Positions 35,389 through 45,000 of a DNA stretch of 64,000 nucleotides are shown one piece after another. Source of the DNA: UBA6522 sp963664945. Lineage in GTDB: Bacteria; Pseudomonadota; Gammaproteobacteria; Steroidobacterales; Rariloculaceae. Positions within the stretch are counted from its first letter, which is position 1, and each line of letters starts with the position of its first letter. Under the pieces are notes generated by a model. The model was not told where the DNA came from. It saw only the letters and a list, made by a program, of their open reading frames with translations, and did no database searches. The translations under genes were made by a program, and so were the position numbers. The stretch covers positions 4,836,001-4,900,000 of the forward strand of contig OY761822.1 in assembly GCA_963664945.1 (NCBI GenBank). The letters run 5' to 3'.

Positions 35389-36094
35389 TGGCGGCTCCCA
35401 TTTGATGCTCATGCTCGACTGGAAGTCGCCCATTGCGGAGCAGGCCACTCAGCACGCTTGGATTGTAGAATTGGGGAACAATTACGATAGAAGGTGAAGA
35501 CCGGCCGAGCAGGCTCAACCGTGCGACTTCCCGATTGGCCTGTCTCTCGTCGTGCACGGCGATGCCCAACACATCCTGCCTTTGGATTTGGTCGGGAACC
35601 AACACTTCCGCCTGTTCATCGGTGGGCAGAAAGGCAGGCTGATGCGGGTATCGAGTGAACATCTGGCGTTGGGATCCTTCGACAGTTTCCGCGAACAACC
35701 TTTCGAACGCTTCCCCCCCTTCACTGATCAGGCTCCCATGTTCCGCTGCCGCGTTGCGGGGACAGAACTTCGTGCCAGCGCGCCACAAGTATCGTGCGTC
35801 AATCAGGAGAACAACCCAATCGAGAAATAACCGTTCCTGGCGCCGAGCGCGCCTGAAATACCAAGCGTTGGGGTACTGTATGGAACAACAGACGTGATCC
35901 GGGAAACCGTCGAGACGTTGCACGTCCGTAGGGTTGAACACTGCCTTCTCGTCCTCCTCAAGGTGCCGGGCAGCAAGAATGCCACTCGGGTCCTCGGCAA
36001 TATGTGCAAGATTGCGGGAAGGCGTAAAATGGCAAAGTCGCGTTATGCGTCGTCGAGCTACCATGCGCTGAATTGAGGATATCGTTACAGTCAT
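35378..36094 (-). CDS. DarT-like DNA ADP-ribosyltransferase (DUF4433)
   Basis: 238 aa. RLCHFTPSRNLAHI (20-32) matches the NAD-binding start of DUF4433; RLDGFPDHVCCSIQYPNAWYF (60-80), DWVVLLIDARYLW and KFCPRNAAAEHG follow the family. The C-terminal QAEVLVPDQI carries the expected catalytic Glu (about 163). DarT enzymes attach ADP-ribose to a base of DNA and are toxic or antiviral. The start ATG overlaps the stop of the helicase gene (ATGA). It precedes the glycohydrolase gene, consistent with a toxin-antitoxin or conditional defence pair. Confidence 0.85.
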   Translation of the reverse strand: MTVTISSIQRMVARRRITRLCHFTPSRNLAHIAEDPSGILAARHLEEDEKAVFNPTDVQRLDGFPDHVCCSIQYPNAWYFRRARRQERLFLDWVVLLIDARYLWRAGTKFCPRNAAAEHGSLISEGGEAFERLFAETVEGSQRQMFTRYPHQPAFLPTDEQAEVLVPDQIQRQDVLGIAVHDERQANREVARLSLLGRSSPSIVIVPQFYNPSVLSGLLRNGRLPVEHEHQMGAANAE

Positions 36095-37485
36095 CGCTGA
36101 TATAACCCCCCATCGCTCGGCAAGAGCGGCGTCATTCGCCCCGAGTACGTCAGCACGAGACTCGACCTGGCCCGCGTTATTCCTACGTAAAGGAGCCGCG
36201 ACTCACGTGCTTCGGCTTCCAGATCTCCTAAGTGTTCAACATCGGGGCGATGGGGCCAACGCCGGTCCGACAGAAACGGCAGAAATACGGTATCGAACTC
36301 CAGTCCCTTGGCGGCATGGTAAGTGCCGCAGAATAGACTGGGTCCGCTTGGCCACTGGTCCAAGTTGCGATGAAGTCGCGTCGCCTCAACTCTGAAATGT
36401 CGTGCGACGATGCTCTCTTGCTCCCGCGTCCTGAACAGAATGGCAACTGAGCCAGTCCGAGCCAGTTCGGTCGCTCGCGCAATTACAAGCTTCTTCTCTT
36501 CTGACTCGTTCGAAGTCCGAACAAGAGCGGGTAGCGGTCCATCGGCAACCGGCGCAGTGGGCTCGACCAAATCAGGGTCATCCGGGAATCCCGGCATGGC
36601 CGCGAGTGCGAGTGCGAGTTGGGAAACCTGCTTGGTGTTTCGGTAGTTCTCCTTGAATTGCCATATTCGCGGGGCGGCAAGTCCGGCGCCTCGCCAAGAC
36701 ATGCGATGACCGTAGATCTGCTGGGCGATGTCACCGAAGAATGTGAGGCTACCGTCCTGGGGGATGGCGGCCGCGAGCGAGCGCAGCATCTCCGGCGAGA
36801 AGTCCTGCCCTTCGTCAATGACGACGTGGCGGTAGCGGCGTTCCCCGTCGTCCATTCGCAGTTCAGCGATCACGGCACTGGCCAAGTCGGTCCAGTCGTA
36901 TGATTTACCGCCTCGCTGACGCCGACGCACGTAGCGAGCGTAGAGGTCGAACAGCGCGGGGCGTTCCGCCCGCGTTACTCGGGCTGCCGCCCGACCGAAA
37001 CGTTCTGCTGCGACGTAGTCAGCCGCGTTGACAACGCCGTGCCCCTGTATCCATTGAAACTCCTCGTCGAAGAACTCTGCGGGGCGTCTGAATATCGGAC
37101 TTCGTAGGCCATCAGTATGTGCCTCGCGCAACGACGCGCGGATGAAACCCAACCTTTCTTCGGGATTACAGATACTGTTCGCAGGTAGCTTACCTCTGGA
37201 AGAAAGGTAACCCCGTGCGAAGCGATGATAGTTTTCCACAACAACAAGATGATGAATTGCTCCGGCGAGATGTCTCATATAAGTGACCAAACAACGGTTA
37301 AACGTCACCAGCAGCGTGCGTCCGCAATGGTCTGTAGATCGGTCAGCCAGATAGAGGGATCGAAGAATAGCCAGTGTCGTTTTGCCGCTGCCAGCGGTGC
37401 CCAGCACCACGGTATGACCTTCAGCCGGGAGATATAGCACTTCCCTTTGTCGTCCGACAGGATTCGGAAGCAACATTCTCGTCAC
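36091..37485 (-). CDS. UvrD/Rep-like SF1 helicase
   Basis: 464 aa, GTG start at 37485 overlapping the upstream TGA by four bases; ATG 37476 is an alternative. Walker A LGTAGSGKTT (28-37), motif Ia LLVTFNRCLV, motif II HVVIDEGQDFSPEML, motif III FGDIAQQIY, motif IV NYRNTKQV, motif V YHAAKGLEFDTVFL and motif VI LYVGITRARSSLVL. Shorter than typical UvrD (~720 aa), as in many defence-linked helicases. Probably ATP-driven 3'-5' DNA unwinding. Sits between the AlbA_2 protein and DarT in the cargo block. Confidence 0.9.
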   Translation of the reverse strand: MTRMLLPNPVGRQREVLYLPAEGHTVVLGTAGSGKTTLAILRSLYLADRSTDHCGRTLLVTFNRCLVTYMRHLAGAIHHLVVVENYHRFARGYLSSRGKLPANSICNPEERLGFIRASLREAHTDGLRSPIFRRPAEFFDEEFQWIQGHGVVNAADYVAAERFGRAAARVTRAERPALFDLYARYVRRRQRGGKSYDWTDLASAVIAELRMDDGERRYRHVVIDEGQDFSPEMLRSLAAAIPQDGSLTFFGDIAQQIYGHRMSWRGAGLAAPRIWQFKENYRNTKQVSQLALALAAMPGFPDDPDLVEPTAPVADGPLPALVRTSNESEEKKLVIARATELARTGSVAILFRTREQESIVARHFRVEATRLHRNLDQWPSGPSLFCGTYHAAKGLEFDTVFLPFLSDRRWPHRPDVEHLGDLEAEARESRLLYVGITRARSSLVLTYSGRMTPLLPSDGGLYQR

Positions 37486-38735
37486 GTGTCACTTGCCTCT
37501 ACTCGTCCTCGTCGCATTGTGAGCTTTAAATGATCCTCGGTCGCTTCAAACTCGGGGTCCACCCCATTAGCTTCGCGTAGCAAGGGTATGATCTTGTTGC
37601 GAATGCCCATGCCGCGCGCATCTACGTATCCGTAGTCTCGCAAGACATCGACGATAATCGGATTTCTGGGCGAACGTTGCCCAGCGATCATTTTCTTGAC
37701 TGTCATTGTGTTCTGCAATGCGCCAGGACTGAGAACCTCCAACCGATCAATAAAGCGAGCGACCTCAATTTCTTCATAGCGAGTCCAGTCACGATGAGCG
37801 AGCGCGTTGACGACAGTCTCCCGAAGCGCCTCGACCGGATAGTGCCAGTGACGCTCCCGACGTAGCGTTTCGCCCACGTTGCCGGTTTCCTCCGACAGGA
37901 AGGGACGCATGGCATCGACAACGCGTTCGATTAGTCCCTTCTCAGCGATTTTCCTTCCGCCGTCCGAAGACGGCCGCCAATGGGCGATAAGCGGACCATC
38001 GAGCACTTGATCGTCCAGCGCATCGTAAGCTTTGTCTTCGCCCCTGAAAGCCATCCAACGAACGCCCGCTTGGCGTAACAGGCGTCGTGGCCTATAACCA
38101 AACAGCACCAGCCCCGCAATCGTACACACTGGAGGTCCGTCCGGTCGTTCGGCCATAAAACCCAATCCACACAGGCGCTCGCCCCATGCCCCCAAGGAGT
38201 CAGGTATCTCGCGGTCGCCAACAATGACTGCGAGATAGTCCGCCAATCTTTCCCTGCTGAGGTCTTGCAATACGCTACCCGAAACAGGCAACAACTCGGC
38301 GTGGAGCATGCCGCCGAGTGCGAAGAGTCGTGCTTGTTGTTCGCGCGTGGCCCGCCGAGACGTGCTGCCAACGCGGACGTAGATGTCCTCACGGTCATTG
38401 TGGCGAACCACATAGGGCTTCGCCGTACCCTGGGTAAGGCTGATGACAGCCACGCGGCGTTGATCATCGACTTGGATCTCTTCGTAGAATGGGAGAATCA
38501 TCGGATGCACCTTGCGCCCAAAAACCGTATCCATGACCCAAAGTTCGAGATCGTCGCGCTGGACACCGGAGATTGTTCCGTCGTCTTCTACCCCCAGCAG
38601 GATTCGGCCGCCCTGGAAATTGGCCAACGCCACAACTTCCTTCGCGAGCTTTTCTGGACGCAGATCGTCGTTCTTGAACTCCACGCCGGAGTTCTCGTTA
38701 TTGGCGATTAGATCGAGTAGCTCTGATTTAGTCAT
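37482..38735 (-). CDS. AlbA_2 (Schlafen-like) DNA-binding protein with GHKL-like C-terminus
   Basis: 417 aa. Residues 1-130 carry the AlbA_2 pattern EFKNDDLRPEKLAKEVVALANFQGGRILLGVEDDGTISGV and DIYVRVGSTSRRAT. The C-terminal part AEALRETVVNALAHRDW ... VLSPGALQNTMTVKKM ... RGMGIRNKII resembles the HATPase-like domain of COG2865 proteins. Such proteins occur as regulators and as defence cargo. Start overlaps the TrlF stop by one base (TAATG). Confidence 0.85.
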   Translation of the reverse strand: MTKSELLDLIANNENSGVEFKNDDLRPEKLAKEVVALANFQGGRILLGVEDDGTISGVQRDDLELWVMDTVFGRKVHPMILPFYEEIQVDDQRRVAVISLTQGTAKPYVVRHNDREDIYVRVGSTSRRATREQQARLFALGGMLHAELLPVSGSVLQDLSRERLADYLAVIVGDREIPDSLGAWGERLCGLGFMAERPDGPPVCTIAGLVLFGYRPRRLLRQAGVRWMAFRGEDKAYDALDDQVLDGPLIAHWRPSSDGGRKIAEKGLIERVVDAMRPFLSEETGNVGETLRRERHWHYPVEALRETVVNALAHRDWTRYEEIEVARFIDRLEVLSPGALQNTMTVKKMIAGQRSPRNPIIVDVLRDYGYVDARGMGIRNKIIPLLREANGVDPEFEATEDHLKLTMRRGRVEASDT

Positions 38736-41401
38736 TAGTAGTCGAACCCATACTTTTCTTTGCGCTGCGTAAACGCTTCCTTGCCTCCTTCTAGGATGCC
38801 AGCCGCATAGTCTCGAATCTCCGGAATATCGATCGATCCTTGCATATGCGGAGGCATTTCAGCTTGTTCTCCGCTTGCAATGCACACGCCTATCCACTCC
38901 GCGTCTCCAAATACCGGAATGTTGGCATTGTGGGTGGCGAACAGGAATTGCCGCTCGGTTTTCGCGGACCTCAGCTCTTTGACAATCCGATCCGCGATGA
39001 ACGCATTATCGAGGTTATCTTCCGGCTGATCCATAATCAGCGGATCGGCGTTGTCCAGCAATAGCAAGTGCAGAATTGCCGTGCATTGCTGTCCGGTGGA
39101 CAAACGCTCCAGAGCCCGAAAACGCTCTGGACCAGAGTGGGAAACGTTGAGTTCGATGCTCACTCGTTCTTCAAGATCAATGGCTTCCAACGTATGCATT
39201 TGAGAGGCATCGAGTTTCGTCAATGTCTCCGCTAACGCGGAAGTCAATCCCCACTGCTTATTCATCAGGGATTCCTTCCCCTCTCGTATGGCGGCGACCA
39301 GCCCCATGGTTGTTAGCCCTTCCGCCCTATCGACCCATTTTGTCTTCTCAACACCGACTCCGTGCAAGCCTTGCAGAAAATCTCTCAACAGCTTACGCAA
39401 CCCATCGGGAACAATGAAAATGCGCAACTTGCCCGCCAAGCGTCTATTGAGCCCCTTGACCGCCTTCTGCTTGGAAGCCGTACGGGCGCTACGAAGATCC
39501 GAGATTTCGCCCAAAAGATTCCGCCGCGTCTGCTTCAAGTCGCTTACGAGGGCGTCCACTGTCTTCAGGCGCGAACGCTTGGGCTTGATCTCCTCAATTT
39601 CTCGCAACAATCGCTGATACGCTACACCGATTTCCCGACCAGTTTTGCCCGCCATCGCCGGCAAATTCGCAAATTCCCGCTCAAGCTGTCTCGAAGACTC
39701 TGCCATGGCCTTTTGCAATTGATCGAGCAACGGTGCGAGATCCGTTGCAGCACCCACCACCGCCGAATCGATCTCCTTCAGCTTTTGCGATAAAGTATCC
39801 CCAAGGTTCTCTAGAATTCGTCTTCCTTCCCGAAGAAGATCGGCATGTGGCAGACCCTCCAATGCCTTGTCGCTCAGAAATACCAGATCCGGCAGATCTT
39901 CCTCAAAACGCCGTTGAGCTTCACGGACCCGTTTGACTTCCTGCCGCATGCGGGGTGACAACTGTCGCTCCCTCTCCAAAAGCGGAATCACCTTTAGTTT
40001 TTCCTCCAGGCCCTGCTCCCTGTACTGCTCGACTCGTTCCTGAAGCTTCGGAAGTTTGGCGATCTTCTCCTCTATTTCACCCTTCTGCTTCTGGGCTTTT
40101 GCCAGCCGCTCTCCGTTGTCGGTCAGCTTGCGCCGTGCGGATTCAAGACGGGACAGCTGAACGGCGTCTTGCGGTAAAAAACGATCCAGGACTCGCGTCT
40201 GCTCACCGGCGTTCCTAGCCAACTCGTAAATCTCATTCTGACCGTATATCTCTGCTCTCGGGAGCAGATCCGTACCGGGATGCAGGGACGACTCGTTCCC
40301 GTCTTCATCTATCACGCGAGCCGGCTCGCCATAGCGACGAATAACTCTGTAGCGCTTCATGTTGTTAGTGGCGGAACACAGTTCGACGATGACTCTGCCG
40401 CCAGCCTTGCCTAGGTTTTCTTGGACGATCTGATCGCCCTGCCTCTTCGCGTCTTTCGCCTTATGAGGCAAGTCGAGCGCATATCGGAGGCACTCCAGCA
40501 ACGTAGACTTCCCAGTACCCCTCCCACCGATTACCGCATCCAGGTGGCCGGACAGGTTCGCCTCGAGCCCGTCAAAATATCCGCCTTCGATCCGCACACT
40601 GTCGATACGACTATAAAAGTGTTCCTGCATCTGATTTCCGAGTCGCACGCGAGACTCGGCGTCTTTGAATGCCAACAAGAAAGACGAAAAACAAGGGCGG
40701 GTCATTTTGATGAATGTCGACGCACTGGGGTCCGCTAAATCCTCGGGCTTGGCAACATCCTTGGCATTGATGACAGTAATTGGTCGCTCGCGCCGATAGT
40801 CGGAATTTTTGTTCCGGACAATTAACTTGTAGTTGTGAGGCAGATTTTCCAAAGGGCCAGGAATCTGTCCCACCCGCACCAAGTCGTGATCCTTCCAGAC
40901 ATGGACCAACCCCCCCCCATCTTGATTTAATCGGAGCAAACCATTGTTGCCGGTCATGTGAGCCGCGTACCAGAAACCACCACGTTCTTGGATGATGCTC
41001 GCGATATCTAGGGAACCGAGTTTCGACGGGGTCACGCGTTCTTCCGGATTCATCAGGTCCAACTTGCCGAGTACGCGCTGAAGCTCCACGGTCGTCGTAT
41101 TTTCGGCAAATAGGCAGACCATGTGAATCTTTTCCGTGGAACTGATCTCGAATCCTGGAAAAACGACAATTCCGTGCGGCGACAGCGTCTCCCGCAGATA
41201 ATCTACGTCCTGCACACTGCCGTGATCAGCCAAACCAACGACTTGAATATTTTCCTCGCGGCACACTTCCAGAAGCCTTTCCGCATAGGCTTCAGCGCTT
41301 AGCGCATGATCCTGCGCTTGATAGGTCTTGCTGTAACCATGCGGATTGACCTGCAAAGCGCACTTCCAGAAACGGGCATGGGTATTTCGCGTATCGATCA
41401 T
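38735..41401 (-). CDS. TrlF/Ppl-like PHP-SMC ATPase
   Basis: 888 aa. N-terminal PHP-type phosphoesterase region (~18-240) with VVGLADHGS (54-62), FPGFEIS and AAHMTGNNG; then an SMC/ABC ATPase with Walker A GGRGTGKST (292-300), two long coiled coils, signature LSTGQQCTAIL, Walker B PLIMDQPEDNLDNAFI and switch THNANIP. Similar PHP-SMC proteins (Ppl) are reported as single-gene antiphage systems, and TrlF is the annotated family name. Overlaps the pglX stop by one base. Possibly a DNA-sensing ATPase gating a nuclease activity (inference). Confidence 0.88.
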   Translation of the reverse strand: MIDTRNTHARFWKCALQVNPHGYSKTYQAQDHALSAEAYAERLLEVCREENIQVVGLADHGSVQDVDYLRETLSPHGIVVFPGFEISSTEKIHMVCLFAENTTTVELQRVLGKLDLMNPEERVTPSKLGSLDIASIIQERGGFWYAAHMTGNNGLLRLNQDGGGLVHVWKDHDLVRVGQIPGPLENLPHNYKLIVRNKNSDYRRERPITVINAKDVAKPEDLADPSASTFIKMTRPCFSSFLLAFKDAESRVRLGNQMQEHFYSRIDSVRIEGGYFDGLEANLSGHLDAVIGGRGTGKSTLLECLRYALDLPHKAKDAKRQGDQIVQENLGKAGGRVIVELCSATNNMKRYRVIRRYGEPARVIDEDGNESSLHPGTDLLPRAEIYGQNEIYELARNAGEQTRVLDRFLPQDAVQLSRLESARRKLTDNGERLAKAQKQKGEIEEKIAKLPKLQERVEQYREQGLEEKLKVIPLLERERQLSPRMRQEVKRVREAQRRFEEDLPDLVFLSDKALEGLPHADLLREGRRILENLGDTLSQKLKEIDSAVVGAATDLAPLLDQLQKAMAESSRQLEREFANLPAMAGKTGREIGVAYQRLLREIEEIKPKRSRLKTVDALVSDLKQTRRNLLGEISDLRSARTASKQKAVKGLNRRLAGKLRIFIVPDGLRKLLRDFLQGLHGVGVEKTKWVDRAEGLTTMGLVAAIREGKESLMNKQWGLTSALAETLTKLDASQMHTLEAIDLEERVSIELNVSHSGPERFRALERLSTGQQCTAILHLLLLDNADPLIMDQPEDNLDNAFIADRIVKELRSAKTERQFLFATHNANIPVFGDAEWIGVCIASGEQAEMPPHMQGSIDIPEIRDYAAGILEGGKEAFTQRKEKYGFDY

Positions 41402-44400
41402 TATTCAGTCTCCACCTGTCGGCGCACCGCGCATTTCTCCTCAATGGTCAAATGGACGTTGTTCACTCGCTCAGCGGTAAACGTGCTGTCAAGCCAATAC
41501 CAAGGGAATTCCTCCGGCTCGCAAAAAGGCTCCCTGCCCCGATCCTTGCGCCAGTGAACGTTCGGTTTGGCACGCAGGATACCGGCCCCTTTCTTGCCGC
41601 CAAGGATATCTTCAGCCATGAACGGACGGACGTTGATGCGCACGCCGTCATTGATATCCGGTTCCCAGCCGATGGATTGCTCTTCAATGGGCTTCCAACG
41701 AACAAAGATATCGAAAGGCGGCTCGCCTTCAGCAATGGCAACGAGGCGTTTTCTTAACTCGAATGCAGCAGCCAAACGCTCTTCCGCACCGCCCTCGCCG
41801 CGTTTCGCGCTGTCCTGCTGGCGTCTGATCCAGTCGCCCAGGTAGCTGTGAGTGAGGGATTCCAGTAGCCGGCGGCCCTTGCCGCCACCTTCGGCCAGCT
41901 TGTGACAGTTGACCAGGGCGTGGAAGCCGTCTCGTTTACGGCCATCCCAGACGTGCCAGATGAAGGGCCGGTGATCAGCAATTCTCATTTTGGTGCCTGA
42001 CTTCACTTTCAAGCGCATAAAGGTCTCATTTCCCGGCTCAATCCGGGCCAATTCGACCGCCAGGACCATCCCGCGGAGAGGGGTGACGGGCATAATGAGA
42101 ATTGCTGGCCGGTGATGGAACAGCTTGCAATGTTGCTCAAAAAATCGGTTGCGGAGCCAGTCGTCGAGGGTCGGGCTGCCGGCCTCGGCGAGCAGTCTGG
42201 GAAGAACGTCGCCGTTCCAGGCGTCGCCGTATGCGGCAGCCAACAACGCAAGTAATCGTTCCGCGGCGGGCGATTCGCCCCGTACCGACGGGATGCAGAC
42301 AACACCGTCCTCGTCCGCTTGAGCGACCAATGCATCGCAGCACCCCACCCATTCGCGTTGTTCATCGGCCAGTTCCATGTCGGCATCCAGTTCCGCAGGC
42401 CAGCGGTAGCCAAGCAGCCGGGCGACAGCGACCTGCAACACGGTGGCATCCGTGCGCGGCGGGGCGGAGGCCGTCCGCTTCTCTGCCTCGTCCCAGATCA
42501 CGGAACCGCACGGGTGGCCGTGGAATATCCATTGGGTGGGATCATCGGAGTAGGGACGGGGAAGGCCGTTGGGATATTTGTCTTTTGCGATCTTCGTCCA
42601 GCGGTCGAGATCAAAGGGGACCTTGGCGAGGGTTCGATTGGTGACTTTGAGCGTCTGGTCGATACGCCGAACCGCTTCGTTGTACTCGGGGGAAGAACAG
42701 AAACACCAGATGGCAGGGAGGTGATCAATCATCTTTATCGTTAGCGCAGAGATGTTGCTGTCGAATTTCACTGTTCGGAAAAGGGCAACCGGAAGGTCCT
42801 TCATCTGGCTGACCGCGACCCCGTGGTTGTTCCATCCGGCGATGCCTTGAAGTCGCGCCAAGTCCTGCCCTTTGCGTTGCCAATCAAAAACGAACCTTTG
42901 TCCGCCATAGTCTAGAGTTCGATCAACCGTACTTTGCACAAAGACCCATCGATTTGATGCGGGTTGTTCCCAGAAGTAACGCCTCTTAGCTGCGTCGTCA
43001 CCGGACTTCAGCCCCTGATATGAGGCCACCTGCTCTAATAATAGGCTGCCTGACATCTTCTCCAGCGCCACCCGCGCATCCGGGTTTTCCAACTGAAGTG
43101 CCTGTTCGACACCGGCGATTTCAGACTTCGCCAATCGCACGGCTTTATTGCGGGCGGTGCGGGATTCGGAAACGTCCAGGCCGTACATCTCGCCGTCCGC
43201 TCTCGCATCGTCGAACAACCCGCCATCAGGATGTTTGGAGTGACTGGCGCGGGTGAGAACAAGCAGGATCGCCTTGACGACCTCCCCGCTTATGGTTTCG
43301 AAGGCTCCGGGCCCGAGTCGGGCGAGCAATCGCCAAGTCTGCGTCTTCAGCAACTTCTCCCGCAGCTTCCGGTAGCTGGTGAGAAACAGCCAGTTCTGGG
43401 GCAGCACGAGGCTGGCGTTGCCGCCCTCGGCGCAAAGCTCAAGGCAGCGTTCCAGAAACACGGTCGCCAGCTCTTTCTTCGCGTTGGGATAGTGTCGTTC
43501 GGAGTAGCGTCGCAGAGTTTTGCCCTGCTTGCCGCGGGCGAGATACGGAACGTTGGTGATCACCAAATGGTATTTCTCGGATAGCAATTCGGCGGCCCTC
43601 GCGAGCCTGTGTGCCGCGATTGCGGTCTCGCGCCGTTCGTCGGATTCCTCCCGCGCGAGGGCATCCGCCATTGCGGCGGAGAGATCTGGCCAGTCCACCA
43701 ACTTGGCGGCGTCGGCCGCGACCGGGTTCAGCAAGCTGCCAAGAACGGGTGCCTCCCTGAACTCGTCATGCATCCAGTTCAGCGCGATGCGAAGATTGTG
43801 TCGACCAGCCGCCAGTTCGGTCCAACGTTCCTTCGCTACGCCGACGGAGAGCCCCGAGCAGGCGAGATTCAATTCCGGCAATGACCGATAGCCTCCCGCG
43901 CCGGGATACGTCCATGCGGCCCGTGCCAGCGCGAAGGCCGCAAGCTCTACGCAACGCGAGTCCAACTCCAAGCCGTACAAATTGTCGCCTAGAACTGCAT
44001 CCACGGCTTCACGGGCATCAAGGCCCTCGCGCGCCATGCGCATGGGTACGAGCATCAGGAAAACCGCGACCAGAAAATGCCCGGAACCGCAACAAGGATC
44101 GAGAACCTTGAGATTCTCCAAGCGCTCCGGCCAGCCGTCGAAGGCGCTAGCGGCGACACGCCACGCGCCCTTAGCCGCATCGTCTTCGCATCGAACGAAA
44201 CGCAGATAATTTAGCGGTACGCCGGGTATCGAAGCTTTGCGGCGCAACTCCGCTTCCGTTTCTGCCGTCTCCAGATCGGACGCGCTGAGCCGACGCGCCA
44301 CCCACCACGCGCCCAAACTGTTGTCGAGAAGGAAACTCACCATGTACGGCTCTGTAAACAACTGCGTCACCGCCGGCAGTTCGTCCGCGCCGACCTTGAC

Positions 44401-45000
44401 CTCGGACCGGTTCACCTCCGCCTTCTTCCTCGACTGCCAGAATTGATAGACCCAACCTAGCGAATCCGCCGCCGCGAACACTTCTCCGGGCAGGCCCTCG
44501 ACCAATCCCTCCAACTTCAGCCGATGCTCACGCGCCAGCCCAACCTCGAATACCGGGTGATCGGGCCGGAATACCTGCGGCAGCATCCGCTGGGCGAACC
44601 GGGCGGCCAGTGCCCACTTGTCGATACCCTCGTCCTTCGCCAGTTCCTCGCATTCGTCCAGTGTGACGGCAACTCCGTGATCGGGTTCCAGGAGCAAGCG
44701 GTTCTCGGCGAGGAACCGGGCGAACAGCATGCAGTGCCAATGCTCGTAGGCGCACTCGTGCACCAGGCGGTCGATGGCTTGGATACCAGTATGCGTGTCG
44801 CGCCGGTCGCCGAGCTGGCGGGCGTGGGCACGCAAGCGACGGCGCAGCCGCCGCTGCCGCAGGGTCATGTGCGCGTACGGTTCGCGATAATGAACGGCGA
44901 GGAACTCCAGTGCCGCACGGGAGCCGGTTTCTGCAGCCTCCCGGGCGTCCACGATCACCCGCTCCAGATTTTTTCTGTGTTCAACCGCCAGCGGTTTCAT
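41401..45000 (-). CDS. pglX: BREX adenine-specific DNA methyltransferase PglX
   Basis: 1199 aa from ATG 45000, which overlaps the membrane protein gene by 20 bases. N-terminal helical region with LVHECAYEHWHCMLFARFLAENRLL, target-loading TQLFTEPYMVSFLLDNSLG, SAM motif I LDPCCGSGHFL (300-310), ELDSRCVELAAFALARAAW and motif IV NVPYL at 483-487 in place of NPPY. The C-terminal half is the specificity and BREX-interaction part. Type 1 PglX modifies one strand of a 6-bp asymmetric site at adenine N6 to mark self. Missing in-frame problems: none seen. Confidence 0.93.
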   Translation of the reverse strand: MKPLAVEHRKNLERVIVDAREAAETGSRAALEFLAVHYREPYAHMTLRQRRLRRRLRAHARQLGDRRDTHTGIQAIDRLVHECAYEHWHCMLFARFLAENRLLLEPDHGVAVTLDECEELAKDEGIDKWALAARFAQRMLPQVFRPDHPVFEVGLAREHRLKLEGLVEGLPGEVFAAADSLGWVYQFWQSRKKAEVNRSEVKVGADELPAVTQLFTEPYMVSFLLDNSLGAWWVARRLSASDLETAETEAELRRKASIPGVPLNYLRFVRCEDDAAKGAWRVAASAFDGWPERLENLKVLDPCCGSGHFLVAVFLMLVPMRMAREGLDAREAVDAVLGDNLYGLELDSRCVELAAFALARAAWTYPGAGGYRSLPELNLACSGLSVGVAKERWTELAAGRHNLRIALNWMHDEFREAPVLGSLLNPVAADAAKLVDWPDLSAAMADALAREESDERRETAIAAHRLARAAELLSEKYHLVITNVPYLARGKQGKTLRRYSERHYPNAKKELATVFLERCLELCAEGGNASLVLPQNWLFLTSYRKLREKLLKTQTWRLLARLGPGAFETISGEVVKAILLVLTRASHSKHPDGGLFDDARADGEMYGLDVSESRTARNKAVRLAKSEIAGVEQALQLENPDARVALEKMSGSLLLEQVASYQGLKSGDDAAKRRYFWEQPASNRWVFVQSTVDRTLDYGGQRFVFDWQRKGQDLARLQGIAGWNNHGVAVSQMKDLPVALFRTVKFDSNISALTIKMIDHLPAIWCFCSSPEYNEAVRRIDQTLKVTNRTLAKVPFDLDRWTKIAKDKYPNGLPRPYSDDPTQWIFHGHPCGSVIWDEAEKRTASAPPRTDATVLQVAVARLLGYRWPAELDADMELADEQREWVGCCDALVAQADEDGVVCIPSVRGESPAAERLLALLAAAYGDAWNGDVLPRLLAEAGSPTLDDWLRNRFFEQHCKLFHHRPAILIMPVTPLRGMVLAVELARIEPGNETFMRLKVKSGTKMRIADHRPFIWHVWDGRKRDGFHALVNCHKLAEGGGKGRRLLESLTHSYLGDWIRRQQDSAKRGEGGAEERLAAAFELRKRLVAIAEGEPPFDIFVRWKPIEEQSIGWEPDINDGVRINVRPFMAEDILGGKKGAGILRAKPNVHWRKDRGREPFCEPEEFPWYWLDSTFTAERVNNVHLTIEEKCAVRRQVETE

